Positions 27,288 to 38,038 of a stretch of DNA of 64,000 nt are shown in pieces. Position numbers and translations under genes: made by a program. The stretch spans positions 434,001 through 498,000 of the forward strand of contig NZ_CP034449.1 in assembly GCF_003952425.1 (NCBI RefSeq), given 5' to 3'. Origin of the DNA: Mesorhizobium sp. M2A.F.Ca.ET.046.03.2.1. GTDB lineage: Bacteria; Pseudomonadota; Alphaproteobacteria; Rhizobiales; Rhizobiaceae. A model generated the notes under the pieces. That model worked only from the letters and a program-made list of their open reading frames with translations, had not been told where the DNA came from and did no database searches. How positions within the stretch are numbered: position 1 is the first letter of the stretch; each line of letters starts with the position of its first letter.

Positions 27288-28943
27288 TCAGCCAATCCTT
27301 CCGACAAAACTGCCCAAGGGCGGCAACGCCAGCGCGCTCTCCTCGACAACGCCGCCAAGAACGCCCGCGACATCAACGGCAAGAGCCGTTATCTCGACAT
27401 CCCCGATCTCGGCCGGCAGCGCCCAGTTCGCCGGCTCCGCGGCGAAGTTGAAAACGCACAGCAATCTCTCGTCTTCCTGCTGGCGGATGAAGGCCAGCAC
27501 ATCGCCCTCGGCCTCGAGAAAACGGATGGAGCCGGCGATCAGTGCCGGATGACGCTTGCGCAGCGCAAGGATCGAACGGTAGGCCGCGAGCACGGAACCG
27601 CCTTCGCCATCCTGAATGTCGACCGCGCGGCCGCGATGCGCCAGCGGCACGGGCAGCCAGGGCTTGGCCGTCGAGAATCCGGCATTTTCCGCCTCCGCCT
27701 GCCAGACCATCGGCGTGCGGCAGCCGTCCCTGCCCTTCACGCCCGGCCAGAAACGGATGCCGACGGGATCGCGCAGATCCTCATAAGCCAGCTCGGCTTC
27801 CTCCAGCCCCAGTTCCTCGCCCTGATAGAGGCAGATCGAGCCGCGCAGGCATGACAGCAGCGCGATCGAGAACTTCGCCACCGCGTCCGGGCTCTCGCCG
27901 GGCCGCGTCCAGCGGCTGACATGGCGCACGACGTCATGGTTGGAGAAGGCCCAGCAGACCCAGCCGTCCGGGGCGGTCGTCTCGAACGCCTCCACGCAGC
28001 CGCGCACATGGGCGGCGGAAAATTGCGGGCTGAGCAGGTCGAAAGTGTAGCACATCTGCAATTTGTCGCCGCCGGAGACATAGGCGGCGAGCGTCTGCAG
28101 CGAACGCTCCTCGTCGCCCACCTCGCCGACCGCGGCGCGGTCCGGATATTCGTCGAGCAGCGCGCGGAAGCGTTTCAGGAAGTCGAGATTCTCGGGACGC
28201 GTCTTGTCGAAGAGATGCTCCTGGAAGGCATAGGTGCTGGTCGCACCGTTGGTGCCGGCGACGCTCGCGGCCAAAGGCGGGTTGTCGCGCAGCCAGCGGT
28301 CGTGGACATAGTAGTTGACGGTGTCCAGCCGAAAACCGTCGACGCCGCGCTCCAGCCAGAAGCGCACGGTGTCGAGCAGCGCATCCTGGACCTTCGGATT
28401 GTGAAAGTTGAAATCCGGCTGCGCGGCGAGGAAATTGTGCATGTAGTACTGCCGGCGGGTGGCGTCCCACTCCCAGGCGGGGCCGCCGAATAGCGATTGC
28501 CAATTGTTGGGCGCGCTGCCGTCCGGCTTCGCATCGGCCCAGACGTACCAGTCAGCCTTGGCATTGTCGCGGCTGGCGCGGCTTTCGACGAACCATTCAT
28601 GCTTGTCGGAAGAATGCGAGATCACCTGGTCGATGATGAGCTTCAGGCCGAGCCGGTGCGCCTCGGCGATGAGCGCGTCGAAATCCTCTGGCGTGCCGAA
28701 CATCGGATCGACGTCGCGATAGTCGGACACGTCATAGCCCATGTCGGCCATCGGCGACTTGAAGAAGGGCGACAACCAGACCGCGTCGGCGCCGAGAGAG
28801 GCGACATGCGCAAGCCTGGCCGTGATGCCATTGAGGTCACCGCTGCCGTTGCCGGTCGTGTCCTGGAAGGAGCGCGGATAGACCTGGTAGATGACGCAGC
28901 CGCGCCACCATTCACTCCCCCGCTCCGCATTCTCGTCAGCCAT
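27288..28943 (-). CDS. GH13 alpha-glucosidase / oligo-1,6-glucosidase family enzyme
   Basis: This 551-residue cytoplasmic enzyme has the four GH13 blocks: QVISHSSDKH, DGFRLDTVNYY with the nucleophile Asp, VGEVGDEE with the acid Glu, and FSNHDVVRH. The opening WWRGCVIYQVYPRSFQDT is typical of alpha-glucosidases and trehalose- or sucrose-cleaving members. It overlaps glgX by eight bases, has GGAAGGG before its ATG at 28943, and is last in the glg operon, which suggests it finishes the breakdown of maltodextrins released by GlgX. Sucrose or trehalose as substrate cannot be excluded. Confidence 0.88.
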   Translation of the reverse strand: MADENAERGSEWWRGCVIYQVYPRSFQDTTGNGSGDLNGITARLAHVASLGADAVWLSPFFKSPMADMGYDVSDYRDVDPMFGTPEDFDALIAEAHRLGLKLIIDQVISHSSDKHEWFVESRASRDNAKADWYVWADAKPDGSAPNNWQSLFGGPAWEWDATRRQYYMHNFLAAQPDFNFHNPKVQDALLDTVRFWLERGVDGFRLDTVNYYVHDRWLRDNPPLAASVAGTNGATSTYAFQEHLFDKTRPENLDFLKRFRALLDEYPDRAAVGEVGDEERSLQTLAAYVSGGDKLQMCYTFDLLSPQFSAAHVRGCVEAFETTAPDGWVCWAFSNHDVVRHVSRWTRPGESPDAVAKFSIALLSCLRGSICLYQGEELGLEEAELAYEDLRDPVGIRFWPGVKGRDGCRTPMVWQAEAENAGFSTAKPWLPVPLAHRGRAVDIQDGEGGSVLAAYRSILALRKRHPALIAGSIRFLEAEGDVLAFIRQQEDERLLCVFNFAAEPANWALPAEIGDVEITALAVDVAGVLGGVVEESALALPPLGSFVGRIG

Positions 28944-30939
28944 TAGAACCCTTCCTGCTGCGCGCTTTAGCGGCACGTTGCTCGATCATGAAATTGACGC
29001 TGCGTCCGGAGAGCGGTCGCGCGATGTCGTCAGGCTGCGCTTCGATTGCGGGGCGCCATTCAAAACCCTCGCGCGCAGGCAAGGAGAAGACGCATTGGCG
29101 GCGGTCGCCATTGACGAGGATCGCGAGGCGCTCGCCCTGGCTATCGCCGAGCAGCATGACGAGGCGATGTCGGCCGGCTTCGTTCCAGTCGGACTCGCCG
29201 AGCGGTACGCCGGTCTCGGTGAGCCAGGCCACGTCGGGAAATTCTCCACCATCGGCGGGCTCACCGGTTAGGAAGCGTGTGCCCGCCAGCGCAGGAAAGG
29301 CCCGGCGCAGCGCGGCAAGCGACGCTGTGTATTGCTCCAACGCCTGATCGCGGCCGGCCCAGTCGAGCCAGGTGATGGCGTTGTCCTGCGCATAGGCGTT
29401 GTTGTTGCCTAGCTGCGTGCGGCCGAACTCGTCGCCGGCCGTCAGCATGATGGTGCCGCGCGAGGCAAAGAGGGTGGCGAGCAACGCGCGCCGGTCGTTG
29501 GAGCGGGCCAGGCTGATCGCCTCGTCGTCCGTCTCGCCTTCGGTGCCGTTGTTCCAGGACAGATTGTCGTTATGGCCGTCGCGGTTCTGTTCGCCATTGG
29601 CCTCGTTGTGCTTGCGCTCATAGGCGACGATATCGGCGAGCGTCATGCCGTCATGCGCGGCGATGAAGTTGACCGTTCGGGTCGTCGGACGGCTGTCCCT
29701 GCCGAAGACGTCGGAGGAGCCGGCAAGCCGTGTCGCCAGCGCACCGATCGCGCCGGCGTCGCCGCGCCAAAAGCGCCTGACATCGTCGCGGTAACGGTCA
29801 TTCCATTCCAGATAGGGCGGGCGGAAATTGCCGAGCTGGTAGCCGTTCGGGCCGATATCCCAGGGCTCGGCGATCAGCACGCGGTCGGCGAGCACGGGAT
29901 CGCCGGCTATAGCCTGCAGCAGCGGCGCTTCCGGATCGAAGGCGCCATCGACGCGACCGAGCACCGGCGCCAGATCGAAGCGGAAGCCGTCGACGCCGGC
30001 GAAGCGGACGAAGTGTCGGAGCGTGTCGAGCACCATCTCGCGCACCACCGGATGATCGCAGGCTACCGTGTTGCCGGTGCCAGTGTCGTTGACCAGTTGG
30101 CCATCCGGCTGATGCCCGTAGTAAGCCAGCGCATCGAGCCCGCGCAGCGACAGCGTCGGCCCGAGCCGGTCGCTCTCCCCGGTATGGTTGAAGACGAGGT
30201 CGAGTATGGTGCCGATGCCAGCCTCGCGCAGCGCGGCGACGGTGTCGCGCAACTCCCTCAGACCACCCGGCACCAGGCGCGGGTCGAGCGCCATGAAGGT
30301 AACGGGGTTGTAGCCCCAGGCGTTGCTTAAGCCCAATGGCGGCAGGTGCCGCTCGTCGATCGACGCGGTGACCGGCATCAGCTCGACGGCCGAGACGCCG
30401 AGACGCTTCAGGTGCTCGATGATGGCGGGATGGGCGAGCGCCGCGATGGTGCCCCGCTGCGCTTCCGGGATGTCGGGATGGAGCCTGGTGAAGGAGCGGA
30501 CATTCAGTTCGTAAATCAGGCCGCCGGGATTGAAGAGGGGCGGCAAAGGCGCCACCGCCTCAAGCGGCGCCACCACTATCGCCTTGGGCATCAGGGGTGC
30601 GGTGTCGGCGCCCTCGTTGCGCTTGGCGGCAAGCCGCCAATGGTATTGGTAGGGACGATCGATCTCGACGGCGTAGGGATCGGTGAGCAGCTTGTCGGGA
30701 TCGGACCACAGGCCGCGTTCCGGCGCATAGTCGCCATCGGCGCGGAAGCCGTAGCGGCAGCCGCTACCAAGGCCGGAGACAAGGAGCGCGCGCACGCCCT
30801 CGCCTTCCGACTTCAACTCCAGCCGGTCGATCTCGCGCGCACCGCTGTCGTCGAAAAGCGAGACCCAGAGGCGCCGCGCCGATGAGGACCAGGCGGCAAA
30901 GCGGATGCCTTCGGCGGTGATGGTGGCGCCGAGGGTCAT
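28936..30939 (-). CDS. glgX: glycogen debranching enzyme GlgX
   Basis: The 667-residue enzyme has an N-terminal CBM48-like domain (RFAAWSSSARRLWVSLFD), then a GH13 barrel with DLVFNHTGESD, DGFRFDLAPVLGR (nucleophile Asp), LIAEPWDIGPNGYQLG (acid Glu) and NFIAAHDGMTLADIV. It hydrolyses alpha-1,6 branches of phosphorylase-limit glycogen. The ATG at 30939 starts the homology; the frame runs upstream into the palindromic repeat. It overlaps the downstream alpha-glucosidase gene. Confidence 0.94.
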   Translation of the reverse strand: MTLGATITAEGIRFAAWSSSARRLWVSLFDDSGAREIDRLELKSEGEGVRALLVSGLGSGCRYGFRADGDYAPERGLWSDPDKLLTDPYAVEIDRPYQYHWRLAAKRNEGADTAPLMPKAIVVAPLEAVAPLPPLFNPGGLIYELNVRSFTRLHPDIPEAQRGTIAALAHPAIIEHLKRLGVSAVELMPVTASIDERHLPPLGLSNAWGYNPVTFMALDPRLVPGGLRELRDTVAALREAGIGTILDLVFNHTGESDRLGPTLSLRGLDALAYYGHQPDGQLVNDTGTGNTVACDHPVVREMVLDTLRHFVRFAGVDGFRFDLAPVLGRVDGAFDPEAPLLQAIAGDPVLADRVLIAEPWDIGPNGYQLGNFRPPYLEWNDRYRDDVRRFWRGDAGAIGALATRLAGSSDVFGRDSRPTTRTVNFIAAHDGMTLADIVAYERKHNEANGEQNRDGHNDNLSWNNGTEGETDDEAISLARSNDRRALLATLFASRGTIMLTAGDEFGRTQLGNNNAYAQDNAITWLDWAGRDQALEQYTASLAALRRAFPALAGTRFLTGEPADGGEFPDVAWLTETGVPLGESDWNEAGRHRLVMLLGDSQGERLAILVNGDRRQCVFSLPAREGFEWRPAIEAQPDDIARPLSGRSVNFMIEQRAAKARSRKGSNG

Positions 30940-30945
30940 GTAGGC

Positions 30946-31091
30946 TCCCCCTTCTCCCCCTGTGGGAGAAGGTGTCGCCGAAGGCGACGGATGAGGGGTG
31001 CTCCAGCTTGGCGACGACGGCGATCCGGCCAGCACCCCTCATCCGTCTCGGCGCTACGCGCCGATCCACCTTCCCCCACAAGGGGGGAAGG
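30946..31091. repeat. large inverted repeat (family B) between pgm and glgX
   Basis: The left arm contains CCTTCTCCCCCTGTGGGAG and GACGGATGAGGGGTGCT; the right arm ends CTTCCCCCACAAGGGGGGAA and contains AGCACCCCTCATCCGTC. The arms are roughly 60 bases with some mismatches, around a short spacer. Related elements are, as far as I know, common in Rhizobiales intergenic DNA. It separates pgm from glgX and could act on transcript stability within the operon. Confidence 0.8.
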
Positions 31092-31111
31092 AAAGGCGCG
31101 CCCCGCCACCC

Positions 31112-32743
<1,632 letters not shown>

Positions 32744-34189
32744 TCAGGCAGCCCTTTTCGAATGCAGCAAGCGATAGAGTTCGACGTATCTTTCGGCGCT
32801 CTTGTCCCAGGAGACATCGGCCTTCATGCCCTGGCGCTGGATCGAAGCCCAGGTCGCCGGGCGAGCATGCTGCTCGACCAGCCGCTGGATCGCATGGAGC
32901 ATCGCGCCGCCATTGTTGGGCGCGAACTGGAAACCGGTGGCGACGCCAGCCGACAACGCCGCCTCGTTGGCGTCGATGATGGTGTCGGCCAAGCCGCCGG
33001 TCCTGGCGACGACCGGCACGCAGCCGTAGCGCAGGCCGTAGAGCTGGGTCAGCCCGCAGGGCTCGAAACGCGAGGGTATGATTATGGCGTCGCAGCCGCC
33101 CTGCATGACATGCGACAGCCCCTCGTCGTAACCGACGACGACGCCGACACGGCCGCGATGCCGCGCGGCGGCGGCAAGCAGCGTGCCTTCGAGGCCGGCA
33201 TCGCCCGAGCCGAGAATGGCGAGGCGCGCGCCGGCGGCGACGATGCCGTCGACGACCGCCGCCAGTATGTCCATGCCCTTCTGCCAGGTCAGCCGGCTGA
33301 CGACGCAGACGATCGGGCTGCCATCCGCCTTCAGGCTGAAGCGCTCCTCGACGGCCTTGCGGTTCTTGGCGCGGGCGGCAAGCGTTTCGGCCGAATAATT
33401 GGCGACCAGATGTTTGTCCGTCTGAGGGTTCCAGATGTCGACATCGATGCCGTTGACGATGCCGTAGAGGTCGGTGGCCCGCATGTTGATCAGGCCGTCG
33501 AGGCCCATGCCGAACTCCGGCGAGCGGATTTCCTGCGCATAGGTCGGGCTCACCGTTGTGATGGCCCAGGCCGCCTGCAGACCGGCCTTGAGGAAGCCAA
33601 CGCCACCATAATATTCAACGCCGTCGAGCTGCATGGCCACGGCCGGCAGGCCGAGCTCGCCGAAGATTCCAGCCCCGAACTGCCCCTGGAAGGCGAGGTT
33701 GTGCACGGTGATCAGCGACGGCAGGCCGACGGCCTTGCCGTAGCGCATATAGGCAAGCGTCATCGCCGACTGCCAGTCATGGGCATGAACGATGTCCGGC
33801 TGGTAACCAGAGATCGCGCCGCCGGCAATGTCGCCGCCGACCTGGCTCAGCGCCGCGAAGCGCCGCCAATTGTCCGGCCAGTCGGCGCCGGATGCGGTGC
33901 CGTAAGGGCCGCCCTGGCGATCGAAGAGATGCGGCGCGTCCAAAACGAAGAGATCGAGGTCGCCGATCTTGACGGCATGGATCGAAGCCTTGCCGCCCTG
34001 CAGCAACGGATACTGGTACACGGGTTTCTTCTTTGCGAAGGCAGCCATCACGACAGGATAGCCGGGAACCAGCGTGCGCATCGCCACGCCCTTCCCGGCC
34101 AGCGCGATCGGCAGGGCGCCGGTCACGTCGGCAAGCCCGCCGGTCTTGATCAGCGGGAAGATTTCGGGCGTGACCGACAGAACCTGCAT
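32744..34189 (-). CDS. glgA: glycogen synthase (ADP-glucose type)
   Basis: The 481-residue GT5 enzyme extends alpha-1,4-glucan from ADP-glucose. The N-terminal KTGGLADV motif has Lys15 that contacts ADP-glucose; [34 protein letters not shown] and TGGLADTI are conserved. The ATG at 34189 aligns with GlgA proteins; a GTG three codons upstream (34198) is an alternative with an acceptable ribosome site. It is separated from glgC by two small hairpins. Confidence 0.95.
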   Translation of the reverse strand: MQVLSVTPEIFPLIKTGGLADVTGALPIALAGKGVAMRTLVPGYPVVMAAFAKKKPVYQYPLLQGGKASIHAVKIGDLDLFVLDAPHLFDRQGGPYGTASGADWPDNWRRFAALSQVGGDIAGGAISGYQPDIVHAHDWQSAMTLAYMRYGKAVGLPSLITVHNLAFQGQFGAGIFGELGLPAVAMQLDGVEYYGGVGFLKAGLQAAWAITTVSPTYAQEIRSPEFGMGLDGLINMRATDLYGIVNGIDVDIWNPQTDKHLVANYSAETLAARAKNRKAVEERFSLKADGSPIVCVVSRLTWQKGMDILAAVVDGIVAAGARLAILGSGDAGLEGTLLAAAARHRGRVGVVVGYDEGLSHVMQGGCDAIIIPSRFEPCGLTQLYGLRYGCVPVVARTGGLADTIIDANEAALSAGVATGFQFAPNNGGAMLHAIQRLVEQHARPATWASIQRQGMKADVSWDKSAERYVELYRLLHSKRAA

Positions 34190-34248
34190 GCGCTCCACAT
34201 TCCGATCTCAACGTGACAGGTCAAAGTGACAATCTGTTGATCAAGCCG

Positions 34249-34309
34249 TCAACCCGATAGGGTTGATCGGCAGGTCGACAGCTTATTGATCGACCCCTAT
34301 GGGGTCGAC
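34249..34309 (-). promoter_or_regulatory. two small hairpins between glgC and glgA
   Basis: TCAACCC-GATA-GGGTTGA (34249-34266) and ATCGACCCC-TAT-GGGGTCGA (34289-34308) are perfect or near-perfect stems; the second contains the glgC stop codon in its loop region. Neither is followed by a strong T run on the minus strand. They may modulate glgC-glgA expression by mRNA processing or attenuation. Confidence 0.5.
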
Positions 34310-35565
34310 AACTTGTTGATCATGTCCTGCGTGATCAGGCAGATGCCCTTTTCCGATACGCGAAAACGCTTGGCGTCGAGGGCCGGATCCTCGCCGACCA
34401 CCAGCCCCTCGGGGATCTGCACGCCATGGTCGATGACGACGCGCTTGAGGCGCGCGTTGCGGCCGACAGTCACGTCGGGCAGCATCACCACCTCCTCCAG
34501 CTTCGAATACGAATTAATGCGCGCGCCGGTGAAGATCAGGCTGCGGCGCAGCGAGGCGCCGGAGACGATGCAGTCGCCGGACACCAGCGAGGAGATCGCC
34601 TCGCCGCGGCGGCCATCCTCGTCATGCACGAACTTTGCCGGCGGCTTCAATTCCGCATAGGTCCAGATCGGCCAGTCGCGGTCATAAAGGTCGAGCTCGG
34701 GCGTGATATCAGTCAGGTCGATATTGGCTTCCCAATAGGCATCGACGGTTCCGACGTCTCGCCAGTAGGGCTCGGACTCATGCGAGGAGCGCACGCAGGA
34801 TTTGGCGAAGCGGTGGGCGATCGCCTTACCGTGCTGGACGATATAGGGGATGATGTCCTTGCCGAAGTCGCGGCTGGAGCCGGGCTCGGCGGCGTCGCGG
34901 CGCAGCTGCTCCATCAGGAACTTGGTCTTGAAAACATAGATGCCCATCGAGGCGAGCGCGAATTCCGGCTTGTCCGGAATGCCCGGCGGATCGGCAGGCT
35001 TTTCGACGAAGGCGATGATGTTGTCCTTGGCATCGACATGCATGACGCCGAAGCCGGTCGCCTCCAGGCGCGGCACTTCCAGGCAGCCGACGGTGACGTC
35101 GGCCCCGGCATCGACATGCTGGCGCAGCATAAGTTCGTAGTCCATCTTGTAGATGTGGTCGCCGGCGAGGATGACCATGTATTCCGGCCCATAGGCCTCG
35201 ATGATGTCGATGTTCTGGTAGACGGCGTCGGCAGTGCCTTCATACCATTGCGTTTCCGAAACGCGCTGCGACGCCGGCAGGATGTCGAAGCTCTCGTTTC
35301 GCTCTGGACGCAGGAAGTTCCAGCCGCGCTGCAGGTGGCGGATCAGCGAATGCGCCTTGTACTGGGTGGCGACGCCGAGGCGGCGGATGCCTGAGTTCAG
35401 CGCATTGGAGAGGGCGAAATCGATGATGCGCGTCTTGCCGCCGAAATAGACGGCGGGTTTGGCGCGCCGATCGGTCAGTTCCTTGAGGCGGCTGCCGCGG
35501 CCGCCGGCCAGCACATAGGCCATGGCGTCGCGCGCCAGCGGCTGGGTTCTTTTGATCTCTGCCAT
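34297..35565 (-). CDS. glgC: glucose-1-phosphate adenylyltransferase
   Basis: The 422-residue enzyme makes ADP-glucose and is the controlled step of glycogen synthesis. [11 protein letters not shown] at residues 21-31 binds nucleotide, [10 protein letters not shown] includes an allosteric lysine (fructose-type effectors in related bacteria), GTADAVYQN and [10 protein letters not shown] are conserved, and a left-handed beta helix forms the C-terminus ([19 protein letters not shown]). GGGAGGG lies seven bases before the ATG at 35565. It lies 63 bases after glgB. Confidence 0.96.
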   Translation of the reverse strand: MAEIKRTQPLARDAMAYVLAGGRGSRLKELTDRRAKPAVYFGGKTRIIDFALSNALNSGIRRLGVATQYKAHSLIRHLQRGWNFLRPERNESFDILPASQRVSETQWYEGTADAVYQNIDIIEAYGPEYMVILAGDHIYKMDYELMLRQHVDAGADVTVGCLEVPRLEATGFGVMHVDAKDNIIAFVEKPADPPGIPDKPEFALASMGIYVFKTKFLMEQLRRDAAEPGSSRDFGKDIIPYIVQHGKAIAHRFAKSCVRSSHESEPYWRDVGTVDAYWEANIDLTDITPELDLYDRDWPIWTYAELKPPAKFVHDEDGRRGEAISSLVSGDCIVSGASLRRSLIFTGARINSYSKLEEVVMLPDVTVGRNARLKRVVIDHGVQIPEGLVVGEDPALDAKRFRVSEKGICLITQDMINKLSTP

Positions 35566-35628
35566 TTTGTTACCCTCCCAAACAAGCTGCCCGGACCGTT
35601 GCAAGGGCAGGATGAGACATCATCTGCT

Positions 35629-37842
35629 TCAGTCCGTGACGAATTCCAGCATGATCGTCGACAGCGGCGGCAGCAGCATCGTCGCCGATACGCCGCCCCC
35701 TTCCCCGCTCGCCTCGATCATGCCGCCATTGCCCATGCCGGAGCCGCCATAGTCGGCGGCATCCGTATTGATGATTTCGCGCCACTTTCCCGCCTTCGGC
35801 AGCGGCACGCGATAGTTCTCGCGCGGCACCGGCGTGAAATTGGAGATGACGGCGACCGGGTTGCCGTCCGGCGCGTTGCGCAGCCAGGCGAAGACCGAAT
35901 TGTCGCGGTCGTCGACGATCAGCCAGGAAAAGCCCTCCGGCTCGCAGTCGCGCGCATGCAGGGCCGGGCGCGAACGGTAGAGGTAGTTCAGGTCGCGCAC
36001 GGTCTGCCAGACGCCGCGATGCGGCGCGAATTCGAGCAGGTTCCAGTCGAGCGCGCGCGCCTCGCTCCACTCGCGGCGCTGGGCGAATTCCTGGCCCATG
36101 AACAGGAGCTTCTTGCCGGGATAGCCCCACATGAAGGCGTAATAGGCGCGCAGCGTCGCAAACTTCTGCCAGTCGTCGCCGGCCATCTTGTGGAGCAGCG
36201 TGCCTTTGCCGTGCACGACCTCGTCATGCGAGAGCGGCAGCACGAAGTTTTCCGAGAACGCGTAGACCAGGCCGAAGGTGATGTCGTTGTGGTGATGCTT
36301 GCGGAAGATCGGCTCCTTGGAAAGGTACTCCAGCGTGTCATGCATGAAGCCCATATTCCACTTGAAGCCGAAGCCGAGCCCGCCCTCATGCACGGGACGC
36401 GACACTTTCGGCCATGAGGTCGATTCCTCGGCGATCGTCATCACGCCGGGGTGGTGGCCGTAGAGCTCCTTGTTCATCTTCTGCAGGAAGCTGACGGCAT
36501 GCAGGTTCTCGCGCCCGCCCTTCTCATTGGGGATCCATTCGCCCGCCTTGCGCGAATAATCGAGGTAGAGCATCGAGGCGACCGCATCGACGCGCAATCC
36601 GTCGACATGGTATTTCTCGGCCCAGAACAGCGCGTTGTTGACGAGGAACGACACCACCTCGCGGCGGCCGAAATTGTAGATCGCGGTGTTCCAATCCGGG
36701 TGAAAACCCTGTCGCGGATCGGCATGCTCGTAGAGCGCGGTGCCGTCGAATTGCGCCAGCCCGTGCTCGTCGACCGGGAAATGCGCCGGCACCCAGTCAA
36801 GAATGACGCCGATGCCGGCGCGATGCGCGCCGTCGACGAAGCGGGCGAAGCCGTCGGGGTCGCCGAAACGGGCCGTCGGCGCGTAAAGGCCGGTGGTCTG
36901 GTAACCCCAGGACGGATCGTAAGGATGCTCCGAGATCGGCAGGAACTCGATATGGGTGAAGCCGGTGTCGACCACGTAAGGGATCAGCCGCGCGGCGAGC
37001 TCGTCCCAGGAGAGGAACGTTCCGTCGTCGCGGCGCTGCCAGGAGCCGGCATGGACCTCGTAGATCGAGATCGCCTCGCGCCGGGGATCGGCCTTGCGCC
37101 AGTAGCCGCGATGCGCCTCGTCGCCCCACTGATGCGCCATCGGCGGCGCCGTCACCGAGGCGGTCGCCGGGCGCAGTTCCGATTCGAAGGCGAACGGGTC
37201 GGCCTTGAGCGGCAGGCGCACGCCGTCCGGTCCGATGATCTCGAACTTGTAGGGCTGGCCCGCGGCGAGATCGGGGATGAACAATTCCCAGATGCCGGTG
37301 TCCTTGCGGTCGCGCATGGTGTGGCGGCGCCCGTCCCAGTCGTTGAAGGCGCCGACCACGGAGACGCGCCTGGCATTGGGCGCCCAGACCGCGAAATGCA
37401 CGCCGGTGGCGCCCTCATGATCGATGATGTGGGCGCCGAGCTTATCAAAGAGCCTAAGATGCGAGCCTTCGGCCATGTAATAGTCGTCCATCGGTCCCAG
37501 AACCGGGCCGAAGGAATAGGGATCGGTCAACCACCAGTCGCCGCCGGCATTCCTGGCGTGATAGCGCAGCGGCTGGCGCTTGCGGATCGAGACCTTGCCC
37601 TCGAAGAAGCCGGCATCGTCGCGGCGCGAGAGCTCGCCGGCCTCCTTGCCGGTCAGCGTATAGGCGGTGACGAATTCGGCGTTGGGCACGAAGCAGCGGG
37701 CGACGAAGCCCTTGCCGGCCTCCTGCACGCCCAGAACCGCGAAAGGATCGCCATGCGTCCCGGCGACAATCGCCGCGACATCGCCGGCAGGCGCCAGTCC
37801 GTCCGGCCCGCTTGTCGCAGCGGTCGCGCGCGGCTTCCTCAT
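35629..37842 (-). CDS. glgB: 1,4-alpha-glucan branching enzyme
   Basis: The 737-residue GH13 enzyme makes alpha-1,6 branches. It has an N1 and CBM48 module ([33 protein letters not shown], here [13 protein letters not shown]), then the barrel with [21 protein letters not shown] (nucleophile), IAEESTSWP (acid) and [12 protein letters not shown]. The ATG at 37842 has GGGAGGG ten bases upstream; ATGs further upstream lie in repeat-derived sequence. It is between glgP and glgC in the operon. Confidence 0.95.
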   Translation of the reverse strand: MRKPRATAATSGPDGLAPAGDVAAIVAGTHGDPFAVLGVQEAGKGFVARCFVPNAEFVTAYTLTGKEAGELSRRDDAGFFEGKVSIRKRQPLRYHARNAGGDWWLTDPYSFGPVLGPMDDYYMAEGSHLRLFDKLGAHIIDHEGATGVHFAVWAPNARRVSVVGAFNDWDGRRHTMRDRKDTGIWELFIPDLAAGQPYKFEIIGPDGVRLPLKADPFAFESELRPATASVTAPPMAHQWGDEAHRGYWRKADPRREAISIYEVHAGSWQRRDDGTFLSWDELAARLIPYVVDTGFTHIEFLPISEHPYDPSWGYQTTGLYAPTARFGDPDGFARFVDGAHRAGIGVILDWVPAHFPVDEHGLAQFDGTALYEHADPRQGFHPDWNTAIYNFGRREVVSFLVNNALFWAEKYHVDGLRVDAVASMLYLDYSRKAGEWIPNEKGGRENLHAVSFLQKMNKELYGHHPGVMTIAEESTSWPKVSRPVHEGGLGFGFKWNMGFMHDTLEYLSKEPIFRKHHHNDITFGLVYAFSENFVLPLSHDEVVHGKGTLLHKMAGDDWQKFATLRAYYAFMWGYPGKKLLFMGQEFAQRREWSEARALDWNLLEFAPHRGVWQTVRDLNYLYRSRPALHARDCEPEGFSWLIVDDRDNSVFAWLRNAPDGNPVAVISNFTPVPRENYRVPLPKAGKWREIINTDAADYGGSGMGNGGMIEASGEGGGVSATMLLPPLSTIMLEFVTD

Positions 37843-37916
37843 CAAGCGGTCGCCCTCCCCGGGCATCTTGTTCTGGCGCATGCCTTGGTGCGGCACGCGC
37901 CGTTCTTTGTCTTGGC

Positions 37917-37961
37917 GCATGTCGCGATCCCAAAACCGCTACGCACTTTTGGGCGGCATGC
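37917..37961. repeat. palindromic intergenic repeat (family C)
   Basis: The element runs from GCATGTCGCGATCCCAAAA to CTTTTGGGCGGCATGC, with GCATG...CCCAAAA and its inverse TTTTGGG...CATGC as arms. A fragment GGCGGCATGCA recurs at about 37995. It sits in the 196-base gap between glgP and glgB and belongs to a REP-like class typical of this group of organisms. Confidence 0.65.
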
Positions 37962-38038
37962 ACTAACTTAGTCTTGATACATGCCGTGATTTGGGCGGCA
38001 TGCACCGGGCCACATTCCTGGTGGCTCATGCAATCATA

